Position numbers and translations under genes: made by a program. A model generated the notes under the pieces. That model worked only from the letters and a program-made list of their open reading frames with translations. It was not told the origin of the DNA and ran no database searches. From assembly GCA_003118195.1 (NCBI GenBank), contig BEXV01000203.1:141663-205662 (forward strand): a stretch of DNA of 64,000 bases, given 5' to 3'. This DNA comes from Hemicentrotus pulcherrimus. Its lineage: Eukaryota; Echinodermata; Echinoidea; Camarodonta; Strongylocentrotidae. This document shows, one piece after another, positions 30,028 to 39,924 of this stretch (its first letter is position 1; each line of letters starts with the position of its first letter).

Positions 30028-30066
30028 TTCTAGAAATCAAGAATCGGAGACAGTTGATTTCTAGAA
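30028..30066. repeat. 13-bp perfect stem-loop
   Basis: TTCTAGAAATCAA (30028-30040) pairs exactly with TTGATTTCTAGAA (30054-30066) across a 13-base loop. It lies shortly after the GA microsatellite. It may be a relic of a small palindromic element. Confidence 0.75.
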
Positions 30067-30429
30067 ATGAATCAAAATGTCACTCATACTATAATATTAC
30101 ATTGAGTTTACATTTAGAGTAGCTTAGTTTCAAGATGCCGTTATGAAACATTATATATTTAAAATGTGGCGCCATATTGCCCATTGATACGGCAATTACA
30201 ACCGCAACGAACATGAAGTGACCAAACATGACATTCTTCTCTACCAGTCAAATCTTGATTTTGGTGATTCTTCTTTTCATTTCTTCTTTTTATTGAATGA
30301 ACAGTCGGCGCGGTTAACACACGGCCCAGCCGTCATGTTTTATTCATACACACCAGTCTAACATCTCAGAAACGGATGGACAGAAGTCATAATGCGAATT
30401 GTAGCAAAGAGAAATCCTCCTAATTTTCT

Positions 30430-31060
30430 GGTACTTGAGTGTTTATAAGACCGCAATCCCCCATCCCCAAACCAAAGTGTTCTCATGTTCTAGTGTTCCA
30501 GATTGCAACTGGTGTTCCATTGTCTCGGTCGTCTTGAGGTGTGTAAAACCAGGCGAATATGGAGGAGAGCAGAGAGGAGGAGAAAAACACGACGCGAAGG
30601 GGTATAAAAAGAAGCACGTGCACTGCGCGAAATATGATTTTTGTGGGGTTTGTAATTAGGCGGATCGGAGAGGCAATCGTCTAAGCACAAGGGGAGAGAG
30701 AGAATGAATTCAATAAATCGAAGCCACAAAGCTAAAGGGGTTGGTAGACGATGTTCCCCCGGGCCACCCGACACCCCATACACCCCGAGGCGACACCGCC
30801 CCGCTATACGAGCTTTCTTGCTCTTTCTCCCTCTGCACCTCAGGAAGGATTGAAGGGGATGATGGTAGCAGATCAGCCACAAAATGAGTAGGATTAGCCA
30901 AAGATTTCATGATACTTACACTTTCACCAAAATATGGATTCCACCCCCTCCTCTATTTTTTCTCCCCATCTCTCCTGCAAAGTCAAACGAATGTAGAGAC
31001 TATCTCGTAATGAAGTTTTACATTAGCTGTCAAAATTCAAGCCTGTTGAAAGTAAGTTTG
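30430..31060 (+). promoter_or_regulatory. Candidate TATA promoter and first-exon region
   Basis: This is a GC-richer block about 6 kb upstream of the gatac ATG. It has TATAAAAA at 30603-30610, followed at once by the palindrome GCACGTGC (30614-30621). A purine-rich and CpG-bearing stretch precedes the TATA. A consensus donor GTAAGT sits at 31052-31057, which could splice a non-coding first exon to the acceptor at 36544. No convincing initiator or start-site data are visible, so this is a hypothesis. The overlapping open frames on both strands show no recognisable protein. Confidence 0.3.
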
Positions 31061-31369
31061 TATAGAGAAACAGAGTGACTGGTGGTAACACTTATACATT
31101 TGACAGTCGGGCACCCATGTTTTGGCGCTTATGAAAGAAGAAAAAAAAATGAAAAGAAGACGAAAATCTTTGTTGAGCTGCTGAGGGCGGGAAAGATCTG
31201 ACAGCTGGCGTACAACCGAAAGTCTCTTGCGAGAAGTGCACACCGTTGTCATGGTGATGCAATTTTTCATTCACTCTGCAGAATGCTCAGGTTCCCGCTC
31301 ATTTTACTAACTTGAGCAAGAAAGTTAAAACAATCGGGCGTCGCGCTGAAAACAATTTTGGGAGTCTCA

Positions 31370-31780
31370 GATGGGTACGGGTTGACAAATGGGTGCATGT
31401 ACATCATCGGGGCTTAGCCGAACTGGGCTGAGTTTGGGGGGATTTGTCGTGGGCGTGAAATATTTGGAAGTGGTGGGATTTCTCGTCTTGTCACGCTGGG
31501 TATCTCCGCGGACTGGTTGTCAATTGGCGATCCATAATGGGGCATTCGATTGGTCATTAGTGTGGCTTTCCATAACTTTAACTTGACTAAGTCTGCGGAT
31601 TGGAGCTCCTCGGCGCCAGGTTTAGACCCAGAGCTGGGAGACTGGTCCCGGGCGGGGTAGGGGGATGACTGGTCTAGTCTCAGGTCCACATGGACCAACT
31701 TGTTGTGATGCTTGTAGTATTGGTTGTCACTTGTCAGCCCCTTATTAAAGCGTAGATCCAGTAGTAACACCCATAGGAAA
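31370..31780. other. GC-richer block, no gene recognised
   Basis: GC-rich sequence with G-runs (TTTGGGGGGATTTG near 31436) and CCAAT-type and GC-rich words lies downstream of the candidate promoter. Open frames exist on both strands (for example 31770-31414 on the minus strand) but resemble no family I know. It may belong to the same regulatory island as 30.4-31.1 kb. Confidence 0.3.
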
Positions 31781-34069
31781 ACTAGAATGTAGACATGTTG
31801 TCATTTGTAACGTTGTTCTTCTTAATTTCACACTACTGTATGCGATATCATAATGGCTTTGCAAACTTTCTTTTGAGATAGGTTCAAGTTTTCGGATAAT
31901 AGACAGAGTAGTTGGTGACATTCATATTGGAACTTGTACTTCAGATATTTTCTATCGCATGCGTCTGGTAACATTGGTTGTGCATATTACAATATATGTT
32001 TGTGATAAATTTGAATAGACATTTGACTTTGATTTCCAAGTGGGAATTGCTAACTGACATATTATTTAAAAGAACCTCTATTATTTTATTAGGCGATAAT
32101 CCGTATAATCGGTGGCTATCGTGTAAAGAGCATTAGAAAATCGGACCTCTGTTGTTTTCTTGGGTATAGAGGTTAGTATATTTTGTATTCTTTATTTTGC
32201 TTAATTGTTTAGTCAGTTTGAAAGTATACCATGTATTCTGCAAAAAATGGAATTTTTTTTCTCCTTTTTTACTCTAGCGTAATTTCTAATGAATTGGCGA
32301 TGCCCATTTTTCCTCAGATTTTTACATTTTCGTTATAGTTGATTTCGTTTGTTTGTTTGGTTTTGTGTCCGTAACACTATTACAGATTTAAAACATGCAT
32401 GATAAATCGTTAAGATGATTATATAGATATGGCGGAAAGCCCATTTTAGTAGCAATTACATGATTCCACTGTTCTCACATGGGGTCCTATGAGTATGAAC
32501 GCCATTCTGATGTTTATGTATTTCTCTATAATACATAAACCATATTAAGACGTCTTCATTCATTCTATAATTGCGTTCGCTTGCGAATAATAAACATGAA
32601 TAAATTATATTTGTGATTAGTTAATCATTATTCAATGTATATAACTGACGCAGGTGAAGATTAATCACAGATCTATAGTTGATAGTTTGATTGTTTTATC
32701 TGAATGATAAGAAAGCATGTAAGTAAACAAGCAGGGGGAACCAACTTGACAATAAATGCAGAATAATGTCTTATACGGCAGAGATATACAAAGTTATTAT
32801 CATGATCAAATTACGAATTTAACAAGAGTACAGTCGCTAGTAATCCAACATTTAGTCCCTTGATGTATGGCATTTTCTGTAGGACCACACTGTCCCTTTA
32901 ATGTACCTTCCACCGTATGTAACATTTATAACTGGCAGTTAAGGTGTGATAACGAGCCAACACATCGCCGCTAACCCAATTTACTCTAGATAAATCATTA
33001 GGCTGACGTGCTGCACAAATTAATAGGCACGTGGCGGCTCATCTCCCCAGCAATCAGCCGGTAATTTACCACGAGAGAACCCCCCAACTCAGTAATAATA
33101 GCAAGAAGATCATCGAATTAAAATACCTGGAGGAGGAGAGGTTGGAAGGGGGACTTTACCGTAATTACTATTATTAATGTTCAAAGACTGCGTGTCTTTA
33201 ACCAGCTGTCAAACCGGCAACACGGCGATTGTCTTCATACTGTTGGCATTGTAAAGAGTACATGCTTTCCACCAGTAGACCGGGGAAGATGGAAAAAAGA
33301 CTAATGTCTTGAGATGGTGTACCATTTTTTTTTTTTTTTACAAGTTCGCTCTTTTTAGTTTTCATTTGCAGCTTTAACGGAAAGAATAGGATTTTAAATC
33401 ATGTGAAATGAAAACAAGAATAGTTGAAAGGGTGTTTTTTCTCTCTCTCTCTTACAAGTTTATTTTCTCTTCCTTAGAATAAAATCGTTGAAGAAAGACA
33501 ACTGATTAGAATTCAAACTCCCCTTCTGTTATTGGCAAGAAAGGAAAATACCTGATATTCGCATGTGTCAGTCTATTTTATTTAGCAGAAATGGGAGAAA
33601 TGAGATGGATTATGAGGGTGGTATTGTGAACAATAATGGAAATAAGTGAGGAAAGGAAAATAAAACTTAGAGCCCACATCAAGTGATGTGCTTTTCAGTA
33701 ATTGGCTGAATCATCTGATATGTCAACCCTCTCCACATTGTCAACATGAGAGAACGGTTAGACCCTTTCACCGTACCGGTCATATTTTGCTTTGTTATCA
33801 GCCTCATTTCAAATCGCCCCATGATTCATGAATCTCCATCTACAATGTACATTTACATGTATTTATTCTATATCTAAGAAATAAAAGGAAACAATACTAT
33901 AACACTCGAAAGAATATATAGGGCGAGTTTCTGTTTCATTTTCTCATTTCCTTCCATCAATGTCGATGAACATCGCTTCTAATTGAAGTCACAGTTCATA
34001 TACCCGACATGTTAGCATATATCTTCAATGTCATTGTCGAAGTTGATTAAACCTGTGGCTCTCTACTCC
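31781..34069. other. Flanking DNA without a recognised gene
   Basis: AT-rich with no coding resemblance. A slightly GC-richer patch at 32.88-33.26 kb holds the T-box/GATA overlap. Poly-T lies at about 33326-33340 and a short CT run at about 33438-33452. Confidence 0.55.
32942..32952 (+). promoter_or_regulatory. Overlapping T-box and GATA core sites
   Basis: AGGTGTGA (32942-32949), the T-box half-site, overlaps TGATAA (32947-32952), a GATA core. It sits in a somewhat GC-richer stretch (about 32.88-33.26 kb) with further CpG and CACGTG motifs. Short motifs like this are frequent by chance. Confidence 0.2.
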
Positions 34070-34760
34070 AAATGTTTCCGCTCCGCGCTCTGTACGCGAT
34101 CGTTTCATGTTTGACACTTGGGTTTTCCCGCCTCTTTCCTCCCTTCTATACATCCACCATGCATGCACGGAGGGCCCTCAACAGACATGAGATTCCCTGG
34201 ATGTTGTCTGATTTGAGAGCTACAGCAAACTAATCGCACCTCAAACATAATCGCACGTGTATCCTCATAACGGAAAGAGACTACAAAAGCTCATTAGTTG
34301 TACCCATCTCCCGCCGTTTGTCTCTCTCTCTGTCGTCTTCGCGCGCAGAGCGGACATGCGGACAAGCAAATCGTCTGTAATTGCCCGCCTCTGGATAAGA
34401 GTGAGATAAATATAAGCAAAGCATGGCCTAGGGAGTGCACAAGTAGCAAGCACCTCCCCTAAAAAAAAAAAAAGAGGATTGAGGAAAATTTCTGGGAGCA
34501 GTCGTAGAATTCGGTTCATGAGACATGCCTCCCTGATTGCATTGGACATCGGCTGTGATTTCATAGTCATCTCAGTAAATGAACGGCGTTCTCGAGCGAG
34601 CTCTGTAAACATTATGACAGGGAGCGGAAACTGGAGGCTCTCAAACGCGCCCCGCAAATCCAGCTTATCCAAGGCCGTACGGGAGTCACAAGGGATCCTC
34701 AATATGCAACACCCTCTCTACACTCTCCCTTCCTCTCTTCCCCTCTCCCCCTCTACCTCA
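34070..34760. promoter_or_regulatory. GC/CpG-richer island with GATA sites upstream of gatac
   Basis: This island starts about 2.5 kb before the gatac ATG and has many CpGs (GCGCGCAGAGCGG, CGATCG, GCGCCCCGC) in otherwise AT-rich DNA. It has WGATAR-type sites GATAAG (34394-34399), AGATAA (34404-34409) and CTTATC (34664-34669), and ends in a CT-rich run near 34716-34757. Both strands carry chance open frames (minus 34702-34265, plus 34479-34778). The minus-strand frame is read through an A-run near 34460, and neither resembles a known protein. It fits best as a promoter-proximal regulatory module, possibly autoregulatory. Confidence 0.35.
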
Positions 34761-35690
34761 CTGAGAAGTTGGAAATAATTTAAATTTTGTGGATAGATCT
34801 ATTAATACAGACCTTTACTCAATTATATAAAGTAACAACCAAGTTTTTTAAGAGTAATCTCCGGTTTCGTTTCGCGTCTCGGGAGTCGGGTCTTGATTTC
34901 TCGCTCCGACGGCTGGGGTTGCTTTTTACTTCCAACTTGGACCTGGGGTTCAATCATTATTCGTCTTCAAATAGTCGCACATCTTTTGCATCCCTTCAAG
35001 TTTACACCATTCATTTCTCCAACGATTATCGGATCGACACTGGAGTGGTCGCCATTATTACAAAATATAAATCGTGATTGCTTTTTTTTCCGACGTTCAC
35101 CCAGAACTTTGAGGGACCGTCCATTGTCACATTCTCTTTGTTCAAGGTCAAGTCGACATCGTAGTAGTGTCTCCAAAATTGCACATTTGCAAATTCGGTA
35201 GGTTGTGCTCAAAATAACAACATTGCGCGACTGTAAAATTGACATTCCTTTTAGAGAGCTCGGCAAACAGTGATATTACTCTATGCCTTATCAGCCATAT
35301 TCATAGAGCACTTTATTTTCCGGAAATCGTAAAACAGAAATTTGTTGAAAATCTACCCTGAAAATCAGACTTATGCAAATCTCTTTCCAATGTCTCTCTG
35401 CTGCGTTGGCTAGGCCTGTTTTTCCTGACTGTGTTTTATCACGAGGTCGAGTGAAGAATTCAATATGCCATCCAAAGGATATAATATTTGTTTTCTCTCC
35501 TTCTCTCATTTGGACATGTTTAGATACAAAATTAAAATAGGAAAATTGATAAAGAGGAAGGAAAAGAAGGAGAAGACGATAACAAAAATAGAATCGTACT
35601 TGGGTCGAAGAGAAAGTAGTTAACGTGGAATTTTATACAAGATCAGAGTATGGTAAGATTGACTGCTCTGCTCCCCCTTTCCCCCTCTCT
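34761..35690. other. Non-coding stretch between the CpG island and the HYR exon
   Basis: Several open frames of 70-100 codons overlap on both strands (34787-35266), but none carries a recognisable motif. GGTCGCC and CCATTATTAC (complementary to part of a YY1-type site) words occur near 35047. It may contain the unlocated non-coding first exon of gatac. Confidence 0.4.
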
Positions 35691-35790
35691 ACCCCCCTCT
35701 CTCTCTCTCTCTCTCTCGCTCTTTATCTTTCTCTCTCGATCTCGATCTCTTTCTCTATCTCTCTCTCTATGTATATTGTTTTCTCTCTTT
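35691..35790 (+). repeat. (CT)n tract leading into the HYR exon acceptor
   Basis: CT-rich sequence with CTCGAT and TTTCTC interruptions runs directly into the TTTCAG acceptor and forms an unusually long pyrimidine tract. Confidence 0.9.
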
Positions 35791-35793
35791 CAG

Positions 35794-35906
35794 ATGGTGA
35801 GGCCCCAGGATTTGTTGCCTGCCCCGATTCGTTCAGTGTATTCATTCTCGGCTCACAGCCTTCAGCCAGAGTCACGTGGACGGAACCAACGTTCGAGGAC
35901 AACTCC
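35794..35906 (+). CDS. Orphan partial HYR (hyalin repeat) domain exon, cut by gap
   Basis: A splice acceptor (TTTCTCTCTTTCAG ending at 35793) is followed by an open frame that reads as the first half of an HYR domain. Family hallmarks in order are an acidic start with Pro at the fourth exon residue, VACP, fourteen residues, then RVTWTEPT and EDNS. The usual HYR pattern is D..PP.i.CP..(14)..VtW.eP...DNSG, and the CP-to-VTW spacing fits. The domain is normally about 80 residues; here about 38 are visible. The reading frame enters in phase 1, as is typical of HYR exons in modular extracellular proteins. HYR domains occur in echinoderm hyalin, complement-like and adhesion proteins. The second half and the donor are missing: the sequence runs into NNNN and then pure CT repeat, and nothing after the repeat resembles the end of an HYR domain. 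It could belong to an unseen neighbouring gene, be an exon fragment, or come from a mis-join during assembly. Confidence 0.75.
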
Positions 35907-35910
35907 NNNN
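35907..35910. other. Four-base N gap
   Basis: Four undetermined bases directly join the HYR exon to a CT dinucleotide run. The small fixed size suggests an unresolved consensus or a forced join in a simple repeat rather than a measured gap, so continuity across this point is uncertain. Confidence 0.95.

Positions 35911-35944
<34 letters not shown>
35911..35944 (+). repeat. (CT)17 tract after the N gap
   Basis: A pure CT dinucleotide run immediately follows NNNN. It resembles the CT tract upstream of the HYR exon, so reads could have been collapsed or mis-joined between the two. Confidence 0.95.
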
Positions 35945-35946
<2 letters not shown>

Positions 35947-36544
35947 ATCATATTGACACTTGGAGAGACTTAATTGTAACCTTGGCTGACGATGCGAATC
36001 TCGAGTATGCCTCCCATCCACGACTCAGCTGTTGCACGGCGCATCAATGCAGCTGACGCAATCCCAATTTCTGTAGGTTACTCGAAATTGACACATTTTA
36101 TATCCTCCCAATTTGCCGTTGCGATTTATGTTTTTTGAACTTTTATTACATTGATTTGTGTCACTTCGTTTGTCTTCCTCCCTCGCGAACAGAGACGAAT
36201 TTCTCTTAATTCGGCAGCTGAAAGGGGAGATTTTCGAAACAGATCTTCGAATCCCAGAGAAATCTTTTCTAAAGCTATGTGGTGGGCCCAGTCGCGTTGA
36301 GTCGTGCACAAAATTGCACGAAGAGGGAGGAGGCTCACATCAAAAGTTCTTTTGTAAATAGTAAGATTTTCCTGTATTTAGTCATGAATGGAACATTGTT
36401 TATTTATAGACAGCAACATGAGGGGCGAACAAATCCTCTTCATGGTGGGATGCTTATTAATCTCTTTGAACCTTTACCCTCTGTTTACAACAATATTCCC
36501 CAAATATTTTACCAACTTTTGTTATATTCTTTTATTTCTTGTAG
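35945..36544. other. Sequence between the N gap and the gatac acceptor
   Basis: I recognise no HYR continuation and no other domain. Overlapping 67-96-codon frames on both strands (36025-36569) look random. This stretch should be upstream intron of gatac if the acceptor at 36544 is used. Confidence 0.45.
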
Positions 36545-36612
36545 GTATTTTTTGATCTCCTGCATCTAGTCGTGATCACGGCAAGTCGTCGTCGTTTGTG
36601 ATCGTCTTGGAG
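36545..36612 (+). other. gatac: Putative 5' UTR part of the first coding exon
   Basis: A pyrimidine-rich tract ending in TTTATTTCTTGTAG at 36544 is a good splice acceptor 68 bases before the gatac start codon. A second possible AG, in CTGCATCTAG, ends at 36569. Stop codon TGA at 36553 is in frame with the ATG, so this stretch is untranslated. If either acceptor is used, at least one non-coding first exon and the promoter lie further upstream. If neither is used, transcription would have to start just upstream, where I see no clear core promoter. Confidence 0.5.
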
Positions 36613-36924
36613 ATGGACGTCGGGGGTGACTCTTCTCGTTGGATGGTGGTCAATAGCGCCGGTGGTGGTGTGAATGGGAACGGTAGTGGTCAGCATCCTG
36701 CTGGGGCTACTGGTGTTGGTGGTGGAGTTGGTGGTGGTGGAGTCCCTGGGTCAGCATCGGATACCAGCGGCCACTACGGCAGCCTCGCTCACCATCACGG
36801 TTCTCTGTCGGGCACCACCGCCGGAGTTACGGGGGATCGCATCCCGTCCGCGCACTCATCATCATCCGTGGGTCCTCTTCATCTGGGCGATCCATCACAG
36901 TATGGTGTCTCGCATCATGACGAG
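36613..36924 (+). CDS. gatac: GATA1/2/3-class transcription factor, first coding exon
   Basis: This exon encodes the N-terminal 104 residues of a GATA1/2/3-family zinc-finger transcription factor, a nuclear protein that binds WGATAR sites and controls mesodermal and blood or immune-cell genes. The start MDVGGDSSRWM parallels the vertebrate GATA2/3 start MEVAADQPRWM, including the invariant RWM. The exon ends with GDPSQY...HHDE, which matches the vertebrate segment just before EVDV. Between these lie low-complexity stretches: a Gly/Val-rich run (about residues 18-45), His pairs and triplets (about 60-66) and a Ser run (about 86-91). They make this part much longer than in vertebrates. The ATG at 36613 is chosen because homology begins exactly there and an in-frame TGA lies upstream at 36553. 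The exon ends at GAG|GTAAGA (donor at 36925), phase 0. The identity is strong although the zinc fingers are outside the window. The assignment to gatac rather than a GATA4/5/6 gene rests on the RWM start and the EVDV motif. Confidence 0.9.
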
Positions 36925-38529
36925 GTAAGAATCAATAATTAAACAAGATAGTTTCATGTCCTATGACACCATCATCTTGGCTTCATAGAGAAATGAAAAA
37001 TGAAAATTATCTGACGACTTTGATTGACTAAGTTTCTCAATCAGATTATCATTTTATCATCTTTTCATGAAGTGCCACACTCTAGCTATTATTATGTTTA
37101 TGGCTGAGATGCTTTTTTATGCATTGTATCTGCAAACACAGTAAATTCAAACGCAAACATGCATAACTATAAACGTTGCATTACTATTTTAAAATGTCAG
37201 AAATATGTATGACATTTTACGAGACTTAAAAAAACAATTAATGATCCTGTTTGGTCTCAATACAGACAAACTTATTATGAGTAACTTGTATTTTCTGCAA
37301 GAAATAAAAAAGCATGCACACAATTATACATTATATTTGATATTTTATCACTGCAAAATTTGAATTCCATAAAGGGATGGTTAACAAAAAAGATTATATT
37401 CTTTTATACTCTAATAGTTTAAAAGAGTTGCCTTATGGACACAGTTTTTAAAATATTACTTGATTTGAATTGCAAACGGAATGGAATTTTTCATTTATGT
37501 AATGTTATCAAACATTCTGAAACGAATTAATGCTATATAGGACGTTATTTTACACACAAAAGAAAAAATGTATAATATCTAATTTCCTGGAATTTAATGG
37601 GAAAATGTAATGTAAGTGCAACATATCTTATGTTATTTGATCCATTAAGAAGTGAAGTTTATCACTATGAATTGTGTCAAAGGAAAATCTGTATACTATG
37701 CTTGGAATATTATCATTATTGATTTCACTTGTTCCATACCTGAGGCATGGATTTCTGCAAAAGCATAATTTTGTAAGTGAACTTACATCAGGAACATGCA
37801 GGCCAATACACAGTTCATAAAGAAACTTTAAGTGGACAACCCATCGTAAAATTGTATGTCCTTAAAAATAGTCTTCTTTTTTTGTTTGATTTGCAAAATT
37901 TAGATTATAGTGAAAATTAATGCTTGAAACAAAAGCAAGTTTTTAAAATCGATTTTGAATATCGAGATCCGATCGTTGCTCGCGGCATACAGTTTAACTT
38001 CTGCTTGAGTATATCTATTCTTAACAAGTTATCATTATTGCTGCTTATTAACACATTATGGCTTTATTCGAAACCAAATAGTGATTATTGCAAATGAAGC
38101 CAGGAATCAAGTATTACTAATTATATTCCAACTCTAACGAAGTAGTGAGTGTTATCGAGCTACCTAGTAACCCTGACCGCATTGATAATCAGTAAGCAAA
38201 GTACCATCATTTCTCCGTTCACTTGATGTATGATGACATGATGAATCCGGATCTTAAAGAGAAGATTGGGGTCTGGTAAAGATGGAAATTGTTTTGGAGC
38301 TTTCTCATTCTTCGTATAATAAGCCTATGTCGGTTTCGGTTGTTTCAGGAGTGCGCCTTGACCATATTGATTTCAAGTTGATTCGGCGTCTTATGAATCT
38401 CATATATTATCATTATCATTATCATTATTATTATACGTTGTAGAACTTGATATCCCCTGAAAAAAAATCGCTTTTACCATCAAATGAAAAATAATCATGA
38501 CGAATAATAGCTGTGCTTGGACCAAACAT

Positions 38530-38761
38530 TCATGTCACATATGAATTGTGTGTAGTCCCATATGTCTACTTCTGTGTGCAGTGCATGTGCATTTCAGCGA
38601 GATTGGGTCAATTTCTTTATGACTTTGTTCATGATTCTGAAACCCCAGAGAAGATTCCTGTTTTTATTTTACTAGTTAATCTATACCTTTCCCAATAGCT
38701 TGGAGACAGTTTCTTTCACAGTGTAATTGCATGCTGACCAGAACTCAACTTTATCTTTAAG
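38530..38761. mobile_element. Decayed relative of the 48.7-kb MITE
   Basis: This stretch shares an ordered series of blocks with 48868-49054: GTAGTCCCATAT, CTTCTGTGT.xAGTGC, GGGxCAAxTTTCTT, TTCATGATTCtGAAaCC versus TTTATGATTCCAGAACC, TTTCTTTCACAxTG, and finally an end-like CTTTATCTTTAA in place of CTTTACCTTTAA. The left terminal repeat is not recognisable. A possible left fragment lies near 38270 (GGTAAAGATGG then GGAGCTTTCTCATT). Boundaries are approximate. Confidence 0.6.
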
Positions 38762-39720
38762 TTGGGTAAAACCGAATCTTATGACATGTTTCGGGAAGCT
38801 GTTTGATGAAATTACCTCAACAACTTCCCCTCGAATAACGCGACAGTCAGTACTAATAATGTAGATTATGGAAGGATGTGAATGGGACCAAAATGCTCTG
38901 AAAATGCTGTATTTTGGAGAGTGATTTGAACCGTTTGTGTTAGTTAAAGCTTTACAACGAATATCGTTAGATATTGTGCATGTATTCTTTTTTTTTCTCC
39001 ATTCACACATAATGGTTTAGATAACACTTTGGTAATGCGCATAGAAACCGAATGAGGGGACCGTTTAAGAAGATACTCTATATTAATGGGATCTTTATTG
39101 ATGTTTTGGCTTAATTACCATAAAATTATAAATAGAGTAGTAATCATGTAATTTGGGAAATCTTTGTTCCATATTGTCATCATTGATTTGTTTATTTGTT
39201 GTTGTTGTTCGAATGGTACACCACGCTTACTTGAGTACAGATGGGGTGGGTACAACAATGATTATTAGCAAAGTTATATTGGGTCTTCACATGCAAAAAG
39301 GGCGTTAGAATGACCAATTCCGTAAAAACAGTTGAATGTTATAAAAACAGGTGTAGAACATGAACTGATGACGAGCTCTTAACTTGAGAGTCTCATTAAT
39401 GAGTATATGTCATTGTGACGTAATATGTTCATTAATGCCGCTGAAACACGCAGAGTGGTTAGCCAAATGTGTCCCGACGGAAACGATAATGCAAAGCATG
39501 GAAAATGTTAAAACAACAATCATAATTATCACAGACCAAAAGGAACGTATGTTCTCCTGTGACGTAGGATCGTTTATGAGATAGAAGCAGGGGGTGGGGT
39601 AACAAAGGGGGATTTACAGGATGGGGATATATAGGCGTAATCATCTGTGAAGTTCCTATAATATGAAACATCGTAGATGGCGTAGGCGTTATTGAATCTC
39701 GAAACAAATATTATTATGAA

Positions 39721-39733
39721 GGGGGGGGGGGGG
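39721..39733 (+). repeat. 13-G homopolymer
   Basis: A run of thirteen G, followed by TTCGAAA. It is prone to length error in sequencing. Confidence 0.9.
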
Positions 39734-39892
39734 TTCGAAATACATGTAGGATCTTAGGAGAACCAAATGGGGTTTGAAATTCCAATAGCTATCCAATCAG
39801 CCACACGGAGACAAAGAGAAAATATGCTAAGTAATGTATGTATAAACATGGAACATAAATAGTACATGTATACACAAGGTAAAAGAAACTTA

Positions 39893-39924
39893 TGTACTGT
39901 GACGAGATTTTTGTACTGTGACGA
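39893..39924 (+). repeat. 13-bp direct repeat
   Basis: TGTACTGTGACGA occurs at 39893-39905 and again at 39912-39924, a 19-bp period. Confidence 0.85.

Larger units (their letters stand above)
17441..30429. other. AT-rich flanking DNA without a recognised gene
   Basis: No family-like coding segment was found. The longest open frame in the window (155 codons, minus strand, 20521-20054) lies here but has no domain and runs into the TG-repeat flank. Microsatellites at 19.0, 19.97, 25.4-25.6 and 29.9 kb and a hairpin at 30.03 kb are listed separately. Confidence 0.6.

Noticed and set aside
30490..30882. 130-codon minus-strand open frame
   Set aside because: GC-rich context with overlapping frames on both strands and no family resemblance. 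The candidate promoter reading fits better.
34265..34702. 145-codon minus-strand open frame overlapping a plus-strand frame
   Set aside because: It reads through an A/T homopolymer and lies in CpG-richer DNA where stops are rarer. No recognisable protein on either strand.
35945..36056. Continuation of the HYR frame after the CT repeat
   Set aside because: The residues after the repeat lack the HYR second-half pattern (G.ttV.Y.A.D..GN...C.F.v.V), so the frame is open only by chance and because CT repeats lack stops.
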